Assembly: GCF_003201865.1 (NCBI RefSeq) | Contig: NZ_QJJJ01000002.1 | Span: forward strand, 186,001-250,000 | Direction of reading: 5' to 3' | Length of the DNA stretch: 64,000 nt | Origin: Methylobacterium sp. B4 | GTDB taxonomy: Bacteria > Pseudomonadota > Alphaproteobacteria > Rhizobiales > Beijerinckiaceae | In this document: piece by piece, positions 1-7,517 of the stretch | Layout of the letters: each line of letters begins with the position of its first letter | Numbering within the stretch: position 1 is the first letter of the stretch | Position numbers and translations under genes: made by a program | Notes under the pieces: model-generated | What the model saw: the letters and a program-made list of their open reading frames with translations, nothing else | Told to the model about the DNA's origin: nothing | The model's database searches: none

Positions 1-1411
1 CGTCCACGACCTGGATCGCGCTCAAGCCCAGATGCCCCTTGGTGCCGGCGACGTACCCACCGGCCACCACACGCGCCCCGGCGGCCTCCGCCATCCGGCG
101 CAAGGCGGGGGGAACGGAGGGGCGGGTGTCGATCACCGCCGCGAGCCCGCCGCCCGCGGCCAGGATGTCGGCGGCGGTGCGCCAGCCGTCGTCGCTCGAC
201 GTGAACACGGCCGAGCGATGCCCCGGCCGCACGCCGTAACGGTTGAGATAGGTCCGCACCGCGCCGGCCAGCATCACGCCGGGCCGGTCGTTGCCGCCGA
301 AGACGTGCGGGCGCTCGATGGCACCGGCCGCGAGCACCGCCCGCCGGGCCACGATCCGCCACAGCCGCTGGCGCGGGGCGTGAGCCGCCGGCACCGCGAG
401 ATGGTCTGAAACGCGCTCGACTGCGCCGTAGGCGCCGTGATCGTAGACGCCGAACAGGGTGGTGCGCGTCAGGATGCGGACTTCCGGAAGGCTCTCCAGC
501 TCGGCCACCGCGCGGGCGGCCCACTCGGAGCCACTCGCGCCGCCGATCTCGCGCCGCTCGGCGAGCAAGCGGCCGCCGGTGGCGAAATCCTCGTCCACGA
601 GGATCACCCGCGCGCCGGAGCGGCCGGCGGTGAGCGCCGCCGACAGGCCGGCCGGGCCGCCCCCGATGACGAGCACGTCGCAATGGGCATGGGCGCGGTC
701 GTAGGTGTCGGGGTCGGGCGCGTCGGCGGCGCGACCGAGACCGGCGGCCCGCCGGATCATCGGCTCGTACAGCCGCTCCCACAGGGAAGCCGGCCACATG
801 AAGGTCTTGTAGTAGAAGCCCGCCGCGAAGACCGGCGAGAGCAGCGCGTTGACCGAGAGCGCATCCACGGCGAGCGAGGGCCAGCGGTTCTGGCTCGTCG
901 CCTCCAGCCCCTCGTAGAGTTCGGCCATGGTGGCGCGGGTGTTGGGCTCGCGCCGGGCGCCGGAGCGCAGTTCCACCAGGGCGTTCGGCTCCTCCGAGCC
1001 GGCCGAGAGGATGCCGCGGGGCCGGTGATACTTGAACGAGCGACCGACGAGGCGCACGCCGTTGGCGAGCAGCGCCGAGGCCAGCGTGTCGCCGTGGAAG
1101 CCGGTGAGGCGCCGCCCATCGAAGGTGAAGTCGCGCGGCCGGTTCCGGTCGATCAGGCCGCCGGCCGCGGTGCGGAAAGGCTGGGTATCACCGAATCCTC
1201 CCCCCAACGGATCTCGGGCTTGCCCGAGATCCGCACTGATCTGCCCAAGTCGAGCAGGCCCGACTTGGGTGGGGGAGGGTGCCCGCGGAGCGGGCGGGTG
1301 AGGGGGCGACGCTTCCGGAAAGGGCGCTCCCCTCTCCCGACCCTCGCTGACGCGAGGGCCACCCTCCCCCGCAGAGGGGGGAGGGGTTTGGCGCGGCTCA
1401 CGATCAAGCAT
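1..1411 (-). CDS. mgdC: N-methylglutamate dehydrogenase / sarcosine oxidase-like alpha subunit, N-terminal part (gene runs off the window)
   Basis: Large FAD/NAD-binding subunit (SoxA family) that oxidises N-methylglutamate to glutamate and a C1 unit together with MgdA, MgdB and MgdD. Visible are the SoxA N-terminal core (TQPFRTAAGG, then LIDRNRPRDFTFDGRR, GRSFKYHRPRGILSAG) and a dinucleotide-binding motif GGGPAGLSAAL near residue 249; the rest lies beyond base 1. The start chosen is the ATG at 1411, which overlaps the mgdB stop by 8 nt (ATGCTTGA), a usual coupling in this operon. From this start the frame is open through about 63 extra residues, Pro/Gly/Arg-rich, encoded by a cluster of palindromes, before the family homology begins at about residue 75. 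Starting inside (for example TTG near 1206) would avoid the extra segment but lose the coupling. Family assignment is sure; the N-terminus is less so. Confidence 0.88.
   Translation of the reverse strand, partial: MLDREPRQTPPPSAGEGGPRVSEGRERGAPFPEASPPHPPAPRAPSPTQVGPARLGQISADLGQARDPLGGGFGDTQPFRTAAGGLIDRNRPRDFTFDGRRLTGFHGDTLASALLANGVRLVGRSFKYHRPRGILSAGSEEPNALVELRSGARREPNTRATMAELYEGLEATSQNRWPSLAVDALSVNALLSPVFAAGFYYKTFMWPASLWERLYEPMIRRAAGLGRAADAPDPDTYDRAHAHCDVLVIGGGPAGLSAALTAGRSGARVILVDEDFATGGRLLAERREIGGASGSEWAARAVAELESLPEVRILTRTTLFGVYDHGAYGAVERVSDHLAVPAAHAPRQRLWRIVARRAVLAAGAIERPHVFGGNDRPGVMLAGAVRTYLNRYGVRPGHRSAVFTSSDDGWRTAADILAAGGGLAAVIDTRPSVPPALRRMAEAAGARVVAGGYVAGTKGHLGLSAIQVVD
1203..1386. repeat. 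Palindromic repeat cluster lying in frame inside mgdC
   Basis: Four to five hairpins follow one another. There is a perfect 11-bp stem CGGATCTCGGG (1208-1218) with its complement at 1223-1233; a perfect 9-bp stem CCCAAGTCG (1244-1252) with complement at 1261-1269; a short CCCG/CGGG stem near 1282-1295; CCCTCGC (1341-1347) with complement 1352-1358; and a C-run/G-run stem near 1362-1385. It looks like an intergenic REP-type mosaic, but here it has no stop codon in the mgdC frame and adds about 63 codons. Confidence 0.85.
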
Positions 1412-1709
1412 GGTCGGCACGCCCGGTCAGCGTGGCGGCCCGCCGCGCCCGCGCGACGTCGCGCGCCGGCTCGACCGATTCGATGGCGTGGGTGCGGGTA
1501 TCGCGGATCACGACCAGCCAGGAGCGGCATCCGGCGGCGTGGTACCAGAGCTCGCGGAGCGTCCCGGCCGGGTTATCGCGCAGGTAGACGTAGTCGTGCA
1601 TGGCTGCCGCCGAGGCGTCGAGTCCGTCGGGGCGCCGGGGCGCGGCGTCGCCGAGGTAGCTGAACTCCCCGTTGTCGCGCTCGCCGCAGAAGGGGCATCG
1701 GATGCGCAT
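1404..1709 (-). CDS. mgdB: N-methylglutamate dehydrogenase / sarcosine oxidase-like delta subunit
   Basis: Small (101 aa) SoxD-family subunit of the heterotetrameric enzyme; in sarcosine oxidases the delta subunit binds zinc. The N-terminus shows the zinc knuckle RCPFCGERDNGEF (residues 4-16) and a later HAAGC (57-61), the usual ligand pattern. Length matches the family (about 90-110 aa). The ATG at 1709 gives the family start MRIRCPFCG; longer in-frame readings upstream lack homology. It lies 133 nt downstream of mgdA and overlaps the mgdC start by 8 nt, so all three are probably one leftward transcript. Confidence 0.93.
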   Translation of the reverse strand: MRIRCPFCGERDNGEFSYLGDAAPRRPDGLDASAAAMHDYVYLRDNPAGTLRELWYHAAGCRSWLVVIRDTRTHAIESVEPARDVARARRAATLTGRADHA

Positions 1710-1842
1710 GGCGTGTCGTCCTCTCTGAGATCGGTGCCCGCTCAAGCGGGCATCGCAAGCGCGATTGCGCGTCGCGGCCCATGCGGCGGATGGCGTCGGC
1801 CCCGGCCGACGTCGCCAAGAAAGCCTGAGTGCATGGAAAGCC
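1710..1842. repeat. mgdA-mgdB spacer with hairpins and a short direct repeat
   Basis: The spacer is long for a sox-type operon and holds a perfect 8-bp hairpin, TGCCCGCT (1735-1742) with AGCGGGCA (1745-1752), plus GC-rich palindromic sequence near 1795-1812. At the mgdA end a 14-mer, AAAGCCTGAGTGCA (1820-1833), is repeated with one mismatch at 1837-1850, across the mgdA stop. This suggests a second repeat-element insertion with a small duplication; that reading is inference. Confidence 0.5.
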
Positions 1843-3093
1843 TCAGTGCAGGTTGGGCTGGGCGCCCATGCCCTTCTCGTCGATGAGATGGCCGGTGGCG
1901 AAGCGGTCGAGGCGGTAGGCGCTCGCATCCGCGTGGGGTTCGTCGCGGGCGATCAGGTGGGCGAAGCAGAAGCCTGCGGCGGGTGTGGCCTTGAAGCCGC
2001 CGTAGCACCAGCCCGCGTTGAGGTAGAGGCCGCCGATGTCGGTGCGGTCGATGATGGGCGAGCCGTCCATCGACATGTCCATGATGCCGCCCCAGTGGCG
2101 CAGCAGCCGCAGGCGGCCGAGCCCCGGCCAGAGCGCCATGCCGCCCTCCATCACGTCCTCGATGGTGTGGAGGTTGCCGCGCTGGGCGTACGAGTTGTAG
2201 CCGTCGATGTCGCCGCCGAAGACGAGTCCGCCCTTGTCCGACTGACTGACGTAGAAATGGCCGGCGCCGAAGGTCATGACGCCGTCGATCAGGGGCTTCA
2301 CGCCCTCGCTGACGAAGGCCTGGAGCACATGGCTCTCGATCGGCAGGCGCATGTCGACCATGCCGGCGAGCAGCGAGGAAGAACCGGCCACCGACAGCGC
2401 AACCTTCTTCGCGCGGATGAAACCGCGGCTGGTTTCGACCCCGGTGACGCGGCCGTTCTCGCGGCGGATGCCGGTGACGGCGCAGTTCTGGACGATGTCG
2501 ACGCCGCGGTCGCTGGCGGCGCGGGCATAACCCCAGGCCACCGCGTCGTGGCGCACGGTGCCGCCGCGGCGCTGGAGCAGGCCGCCCTTCACAGGGAAGC
2601 GCGCGTTGTCGAAATCGATGAACGGCACCAGCCGGCGCACGCCCTCGCGGTCGAGCAGTTCCGCATCGATCCCGGCGAGCCGCATGGCGTTGCCGCGGCG
2701 GGCATAAGCGTCGCGCTGGGCGTCCGAATGGTAGAGGTTCAGCACGCCGCGCTGGCTGACCATGGCATTGTAGTTGATGTCCTGCTCCAGCCCCTTCCAG
2801 AGCTTCATCGACCGCTCGTAGAACGGGATGTTGCCGGGCAGGCCGTAGTTCGAGCGCACGATGGTGGTGTTGCGCCCGACATTGCCGGAGCCGATGTGGC
2901 TCTTCTCCAGCACGGCGACGTTGGTGAGACCGTGTTCCTTGGCGAGGTAGTAGGCGGTGGCGAGCCCGTGCCCGCCGCCGCCGACGATCACCACGTCGTA
3001 GGCCTCCTGCGGGGCGGCGTCGCGCCATTGCGGGGTCCAGTCCCGCTGGCCGCGCAGGGCCTGCCCCAGGACGTTGAAGAGAGAGTAGCGCAT
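1843..3093 (-). CDS. mgdA: N-methylglutamate dehydrogenase / sarcosine oxidase-like beta subunit
   Basis: FAD-dependent DAO/SoxB-family subunit of 416 aa, the usual length. The N-terminal Rossmann motif is VVIVGGGGHGLATAYYLAK (residues 34-52), followed by the NVGRNTTIVRSNY segment typical of SoxB. The C-terminus carries GLYLNAGWCYGGFKATPAAG, the SoxB flavin-site region. The ATG at 3093 is chosen because it gives the family start MRYSLFNVLGQAL; the same frame stays open upstream without homology. First gene of the leftward mgd operon, divergent from the AraC-type regulator. Alone it could be called sarcosine oxidase beta; the linked mgs and gmaS genes favour the N-methylglutamate pathway. Confidence 0.92.
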   Translation of the reverse strand: MRYSLFNVLGQALRGQRDWTPQWRDAAPQEAYDVVIVGGGGHGLATAYYLAKEHGLTNVAVLEKSHIGSGNVGRNTTIVRSNYGLPGNIPFYERSMKLWKGLEQDINYNAMVSQRGVLNLYHSDAQRDAYARRGNAMRLAGIDAELLDREGVRRLVPFIDFDNARFPVKGGLLQRRGGTVRHDAVAWGYARAASDRGVDIVQNCAVTGIRRENGRVTGVETSRGFIRAKKVALSVAGSSSLLAGMVDMRLPIESHVLQAFVSEGVKPLIDGVMTFGAGHFYVSQSDKGGLVFGGDIDGYNSYAQRGNLHTIEDVMEGGMALWPGLGRLRLLRHWGGIMDMSMDGSPIIDRTDIGGLYLNAGWCYGGFKATPAAGFCFAHLIARDEPHADASAYRLDRFATGHLIDEKGMGAQPNLH

Positions 3094-3109
3094 GCGGTGA
3101 TCCGCTCTT

Positions 3110-3130
3110 CGCCGGAAGGTTCGTCCGGCG
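3110..3130. promoter_or_regulatory. Inverted repeat in the mgdA/regulator divergent intergenic region
   Basis: CGCCGGA (3110-3116) and TCCGGCG (3124-3130) form a perfect 7-bp inverted repeat with a 7-nt spacer, 17-37 nt upstream of the mgdA start, in the only gap between the two divergent genes. Position fits an operator or a 5'-UTR hairpin; the binding protein is not known from sequence. Confidence 0.35.
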
Positions 3131-3207
3131 TATGACCCCCAAATTAGCCGGCCCCTCCCGGCTGCCGGCTTGCAATTCACGACATCATTCCAGCAAATCG
3201 CGCAGAA

Positions 3208-4206
3208 ATGTGCGCCGAGACCGAATCGACCCGACGCCCCCGGCCCGGGCGAAAGCCTCCGCGGGCGGAAAACCCCGCGACCCTGACGGTCGGCTTCGTG
3301 CTGGTGCCGGACTTTCCGCTGATGGCCTACACCGCGGCGGTCGAGCCCCTGCGCGCCGCCAACACCCTGTCGGGCTGCGAACTGTACCGCTGGTGGCATG
3401 CCGCGCCCGGCGGCGGCGTGGTGCAGGCCTCGAACGGGCTCGGCATCCTCACCGACGTCGCCGTCGGCGCCGAAGCGATCGACGCCGACCGCGTCTTCGT
3501 CTGCGCCGGCGGAAACCCGGCCGAGTTCGACGATCCCTCCCTCTTCGCGTGGTTGCGGAGCTTGGCACGACACGGGGGGACGCTGGGAGGCATCTCCGGC
3601 GGTCCCTATCTGCTGGCCCGCGCAGGCCTGCTCTCGGGGCGCCGCTGCACGCTTCACTGGGAGCACGTCCCGGCCTTCGAGGAGCGCTACCCCGAGATCG
3701 AGGTGGTCCGCTCGCTGTTCGAGATCCAGGGCGACCGCATCACCTGCTCCGGCGGCATCGCCGCGCTCGACCTGATGCTCGACCTGATCGGCCGCGACCA
3801 CGGCGCCGGGCTCGCCGCGGGGGTCAGTGACTGGTTCCTGCACAACCAGATCCGCGAGGGCTTGAGCCCGCAACGGATGGATCTGCGCCAACGCTTCGGC
3901 GTGCGTGATCCTCGCCTGCTGCGGGTGCTCGCGGCAATGGAGGCGAACCTCGAGGCGCCGCTCCCGCGGGAGGCCCTGGCCGATCTCGCCCGCGTCTCAG
4001 TGCGGCAGCTGGAGCGACTGTTCCGCGAGGGGCTCGGGCGCGGTCTCCACCGGCATTACCTGCACCTGCGCCTCGACCGGGCGCATCAGCTCGGCCGCGA
4101 GAGCGCTTTGAACCGCGCCGAGATCGCTGCCGCCACGGGCTTTGCGAGTGCCGACGAGCTGTCTCGGGCCGAGCGGAGGCGTGGACGGCAGGCGGCGGAG
4201 AGGTGA
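3208..4206 (+). CDS. GlxA-family (DJ-1/PfpI + AraC HTH) transcriptional regulator
   Basis: 332 aa. Residues about 24-190 form the DJ-1/PfpI amidotransferase-like sensor domain (VGFVLVPDFPLMAY near the start, GGISGGPYLLARAGLL in the nucleophile-elbow region, with Gly-Ile-Ser in place of a Cys). Residues about 225-325 are the AraC double HTH (LADLARVSVRQLERLF, then AEIAAATGFASADELSRA). It sits divergently to mgdA and ahead of mgsABC-gmaS, so it is a likely local activator for methylamine use, as GlxA-type regulators lie beside glxBCD/sox clusters in rhizobia. The last helix ends abruptly (SRAERRRGRQAAER) and appears shorter than the family norm, just before the palindromic repeat at 4230. Confidence 0.85.
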   Translation: MCAETESTRRPRPGRKPPRAENPATLTVGFVLVPDFPLMAYTAAVEPLRAANTLSGCELYRWWHAAPGGGVVQASNGLGILTDVAVGAEAIDADRVFVCAGGNPAEFDDPSLFAWLRSLARHGGTLGGISGGPYLLARAGLLSGRRCTLHWEHVPAFEERYPEIEVVRSLFEIQGDRITCSGGIAALDLMLDLIGRDHGAGLAAGVSDWFLHNQIREGLSPQRMDLRQRFGVRDPRLLRVLAAMEANLEAPLPREALADLARVSVRQLERLFREGLGRGLHRHYLHLRLDRAHQLGRESALNRAEIAAATGFASADELSRAERRRGRQAAER

Positions 4207-4229
4207 GGCTCGCGACACCCTGCGCTCTG

Positions 4230-4324
4230 CCGTCATCGCGAGCGTCAGCGAAGCGATCCAGAAGCGCACCCTCTCCGGAGAAGGCGGCGCCCTGGATCGC
4301 TCTGGCTTCGCCTCACGATGACGG
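4230..4324. repeat. 95-bp palindromic intergenic repeat (GTCATCGCGAGCG type)
   Basis: The left arm (4230-4261) reads CCGTCATCGCGAGCG... and ends AGCGATCCAG; the right arm (4292-4324) reads CTGGATCGCT... and ends ACGATGACGG, its approximate reverse complement, around a short GC-rich centre. Elements of this form, with arms beginning GTCAT-GCGAGCG, are scattered in many Rhizobiales genomes. It separates the regulator from mgsA. Confidence 0.8.
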
Positions 4325-4470
4325 GAAGCGGGCTGCGGGGACCGTGCCAAACCATGGGGCGCCGACAGCGAATGAGTTTCATGAGAAGAAATTTTATTGC
4401 TTGAAAGTTGACGCCGGCGGGTCACCGTGCGATCCCTCTCGACAGTGATCGAACGGACGGGGCGACGCCG

Positions 4471-5403
4471 ATGTGCGGTATTGTCGGACTATTCCTCAAA
4501 AATCCGAAGCTTGAACCGCAACTCGGCGCGATGCTCTCCAAAATGCTGGAGACGATGACCGATCGCGGCCCCGACAGCGCGGGCTTCGCGGTCTACGGCT
4601 CGGACGGCGTGTCGGACACGGGCAGCGTGAAGCTGACCCTGCGCGGCCCTGGCCCGGAAGCTCTGCGCAAAGCGGTCGCGGGGCTGGAGCAGGCGCTGGC
4701 CCTCTCGGCCGAAGCGACCGAGCGCGACACCCACACCGTCCTCGCTGTGCCCGCCGAGCGCGAGCAAGAGATCCGCGACTGGCTCAAGGAGAACGCCCCC
4801 GGCATCGACGTGGTGAGCGCGGGCCGGCGCATGGAGATCTATAAGGAGGTCGGGCTGCCGGCCTCCGTGGCCGAGCGGTTCGCCCTGGAGAACATGTCCG
4901 GCACCCACGGCATCGGCCACACCCGCATGGCCACCGAGAGCGCGGTGACGACCAACGGCGCCCACCCGTTCTCGACCGGCACCGACGAGTGCCTCGTCCA
5001 TAACGGCTCGCTGTCGAACCACAACGACCTGCGCCGCCGCCTCCGGCACGAGGGCCTGAGCTTCGCCACCCAGAACGACACCGAGGTGGCCGCCGGCTAT
5101 CTCAGCTGGCGCATGCGCGAGGGCGCCTCCCTGAAGCAGGCGCTCGAATCGAGCCTGACCGACCTCGACGGCTTCTTCACCTTCGTGGTCGGCACCGAGA
5201 CGGGCTTTGCCGTGGTGCGCGACCCCATCGCCTGCAAGCCCGCCGTGATGGCCGAGACCGACGACTACGTCGCCTTCGGCTCCGAGTACCGGGCGCTGGT
5301 CGGCCTGCCCGGCATCGACACCGCCCGCGTGTTCGAGCCCGAGCCGGCCAAGGTCTACGCGTGGGAACGCGCCAGCAACCACGCCTCCGGGGAGCGCCAG
5401 TGA
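4471..5403 (+). CDS. mgsA: N-methylglutamate synthase subunit A (GlxB-like class II glutamine amidotransferase)
   Basis: 310 aa Ntn-hydrolase of the PurF/GlxB type. Residue 2 is the catalytic Cys (MCGIVGLFL), fixing the ATG at 4471; the open frame to the left lacks homology. GIGHTRMATES and NGSLSNHNDLRRRL are the class II amidotransferase substrate-binding segments. In MgsABC this subunit handles the amide/methylamide transfer from gamma-glutamylmethylamide. It overlaps mgsB by one base (TGATG), the first of two such couplings, so MgsA, B and C are likely made in fixed ratio. Confidence 0.92.
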   Translation: MCGIVGLFLKNPKLEPQLGAMLSKMLETMTDRGPDSAGFAVYGSDGVSDTGSVKLTLRGPGPEALRKAVAGLEQALALSAEATERDTHTVLAVPAEREQEIRDWLKENAPGIDVVSAGRRMEIYKEVGLPASVAERFALENMSGTHGIGHTRMATESAVTTNGAHPFSTGTDECLVHNGSLSNHNDLRRRLRHEGLSFATQNDTEVAAGYLSWRMREGASLKQALESSLTDLDGFFTFVVGTETGFAVVRDPIACKPAVMAETDDYVAFGSEYRALVGLPGIDTARVFEPEPAKVYAWERASNHASGERQ

Positions 5404-6092
5404 TGCCGAGCTTCGACCTTCGATCCGCGCCCTTGCGCGAACTGAACCGGGCCCTGCACGCCCTGCGGCCGGAAACCAACGAGACCCACTGGACCGTCAC
5501 CGGTCCGGACGGGCGCCACGCCATCGCCGCCGGGCTCGACGCGCCGGTCTCCGTCGAGATCGAGGGCAATGTCGGCTATTACTGCGCCGGCATGAACAAG
5601 CTCGCCACCGTTCTCGTCAACGGCAATGCGGGCGTCGGCGTCGCCGAGAACATGATCTCCGGCCTCGTCCACGTGCGGGGCGATGCCAGCCAGTCGGCCG
5701 GCGCCACGGCCCATGGCGGCATGCTCATCATCGACGGCAACGCGGGCGCCCGCTGCGGCATCTCGATGAAGGGCGTCGACATCGTCGTGAAGGGCTCGAT
5801 CGGCCACATGTCGGCCTTCATGGCCCAGGCCGGCACGCTCACCGTCCTCGGGGATGCCGGCGAGGCGCTCGGCGACTCGCTCTACGAGGCGAAGCTCTAC
5901 GTGCGCGGCTCGGTCAAAAGCCTCGGCGCCGACTGCGTCGAGAAAGAGATGCGCGACGAGCACCTCAGGGAACTCGCCGACAAGCTCGCCGCCGCCGGCC
6001 TCGCCGGGGAGGTGAGCCCGAGCGAGTTCCGCCGCTACGGCTCGGCCCGCACCCTCTACCACTTCCACGTCGACAACGCCGGAGCCTACTGA
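5403..6092 (+). CDS. mgsB: N-methylglutamate synthase subunit B (GlxC-like, glutamate synthase gamma/alpha3 beta-helix domain)
   Basis: 229 aa, related to the C-terminal GXXGXXXG beta-helix domain of glutamate synthase. Repeating Gly turns are clear: EGNVGYYCAGMN, NGNAGVGVAENM, DGNAGARCGISM, KGSIGHMSAFM, LGDAGEALGDS. It is a structural linker domain supplied in trans. The ATG at 5403 overlaps the mgsA stop and gives the family start MPSFDLRSAPLRELN; its own TGA overlaps the mgsC ATG at 6092. The pathway role rests on synteny with mgsC and gmaS. Confidence 0.92.
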   Translation: MPSFDLRSAPLRELNRALHALRPETNETHWTVTGPDGRHAIAAGLDAPVSVEIEGNVGYYCAGMNKLATVLVNGNAGVGVAENMISGLVHVRGDASQSAGATAHGGMLIIDGNAGARCGISMKGVDIVVKGSIGHMSAFMAQAGTLTVLGDAGEALGDSLYEAKLYVRGSVKSLGADCVEKEMRDEHLRELADKLAAAGLAGEVSPSEFRRYGSARTLYHFHVDNAGAY

Positions 6093-7426
6093 TGACGGAT
6101 CACCGCCAGCCTCCGCGCACCAAGCCGCGCCTGTCGGCGACCTTCACCCCCGACGTGATGTCCGAGATCCGCCGCGCGGCGGCGACCGGCATCTACGACA
6201 TCCGCGGCGCCGGGGCGAAGCGCGCGCTTCCACATTTCGACGACCTCTTGTTCCTCGGTGCCTCGATCAGCCGCTACCCGCTCGAGGGCTATCGCGAGCG
6301 CTGCGGCACCGAGGTGGTCCTGGGCGCGCGCTTCGCCTCGAAGCCGATCCACCTGAAGACGCCGGTCACCATCGCCGGCATGAGCTTCGGCTCGCTCTCG
6401 GCCAACGCCAAGGAGGCGCTCGGGCGCGGCGCCACCATCGCCGGCACCTCCACCACCACGGGCGACGGCGGCATGACGCCGGAGGAGCGCGGCCATTCCA
6501 AGACCCTGGTCTACCAGTACCTGCCCTCGCGCTACGGCATGAACCCGGACGACCTGCGCAAGGCCGACGCGATCGAGGTCGTCATCGGCCAGGGCGCCAA
6601 GCCCGGCGGCGGCGGCATGCTGCTCGGCCAGAAGATCACCGAGCGCGTGGCCGGCATGCGCTGCCTGCCCCCGGGCGTCGATCAGCGCTCCGCCTGCCGC
6701 CACCCGGACTGGACCGGGCCGGACGACCTCGCGATCAAGATCGAGGAGCTGCGCGAGATCACCGACTGGGAGAAGCCGATCTACGTCAAGGTCGGCGCGA
6801 GCCGCCCCTATTACGACACCGCGCTCGCCGCGAAGTCCGGCGCCGACGTGGTCGTGCTCGACGGCATGCAGGGCGGCACCGCCGCGACGCAGGACGTGTT
6901 CATCGAGCATGTCGGCATCCCGACGCTCGCCGCGATCCGCCCCGCCGTGCAGGCGCTTCAGGATCTCGGGCTCCACCGCAAGGTGCAGCTCGTGGTCTCC
7001 GGCGGCATCCGCTCGGGTGCCGACGTGGCCAAGGTGCTGGCGCTCGGCGCCGACGCGGTGGCCATCGGCACCGCTGCGCTGATCGCGCTCGGCGACAACG
7101 ATCCCCGCTGGCAGGCGGAGTACGAGGCGCTCGGCACCACGGCCGGCGCCTACGACGACTGGCACGAGGGCCGCGACCCCGCCGGCATCACCACGCAGGA
7201 TCCGGAACTCGCCAAGCGGCTCGATCCGGAACTCGCGGGCCGCCGGCTCGCCAACTACCTCGCCGTGATGACGCTCGAGGCTCAGACCATCGCGCGGGCC
7301 TGCGGCAAGAGCCACCTGCACAACCTCGAACCCGAGGATCTGGTGGCGCTCACCATCGAGGCCGCGGCGATGGCTCAGGTGCCGCTCGCCGGCACCGGCT
7401 GGATCCCCGGCAAGACCGGCATCTGA
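6092..7426 (+). CDS. mgsC: N-methylglutamate synthase subunit C (GlxD-like FMN-dependent glutamate synthase domain)
   Basis: 444 aa, FMN-binding glutamate synthase central domain that forms N-methylglutamate from 2-oxoglutarate and transferred methylamine. Seen are GMSFGSLSANAKEALGRGA, the GQGAKPGGGGMLLG loop, LPPGVDQRSACRHPDW, and the phosphate-binding GGIRSGADVAKVLALGADAV. Conserved Cys at CLPPGVDQRSAC lie in the region that holds the Fe-S ligands in GltB. Start is the ATG overlapping the mgsB stop. A strong hairpin with T-run follows seven bases after the stop, before gmaS. Confidence 0.92.
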   Translation: MTDHRQPPRTKPRLSATFTPDVMSEIRRAAATGIYDIRGAGAKRALPHFDDLLFLGASISRYPLEGYRERCGTEVVLGARFASKPIHLKTPVTIAGMSFGSLSANAKEALGRGATIAGTSTTTGDGGMTPEERGHSKTLVYQYLPSRYGMNPDDLRKADAIEVVIGQGAKPGGGGMLLGQKITERVAGMRCLPPGVDQRSACRHPDWTGPDDLAIKIEELREITDWEKPIYVKVGASRPYYDTALAAKSGADVVVLDGMQGGTAATQDVFIEHVGIPTLAAIRPAVQALQDLGLHRKVQLVVSGGIRSGADVAKVLALGADAVAIGTAALIALGDNDPRWQAEYEALGTTAGAYDDWHEGRDPAGITTQDPELAKRLDPELAGRRLANYLAVMTLEAQTIARACGKSHLHNLEPEDLVALTIEAAAMAQVPLAGTGWIPGKTGI

Positions 7427-7432
7427 CGTGCG

Positions 7433-7470
7433 AGGGCCGACCCCGACAGCTTCTGGGCGGCCCTTTTTCT
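7433..7470 (+). terminator. Intrinsic terminator/attenuator between mgsC and gmaS
   Basis: AGGGCCG (7433-7439) pairs with CGGCCCT (7458-7464); inside, CCC (7441-7443) can pair with GGG (7455-7457), and the stem is followed by TTTTTCTT. It lies in the 91-nt gap between mgsC and gmaS, all in the same direction, so it would cut read-through or separate the two transcription units. Confidence 0.7.
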
Positions 7471-7517
7471 TGGGGGGGGACCAACGAGGGTCCGATGACA
7501 CCGGGAGGATTCTTGCA

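Noticed and set aside
437..1663. A 408-codon plus-strand frame opposite mgdC and mgdB
   Set aside because: Antisense of SoxA/SoxD-type genes with no homology and high Arg/Gly/Ala content.
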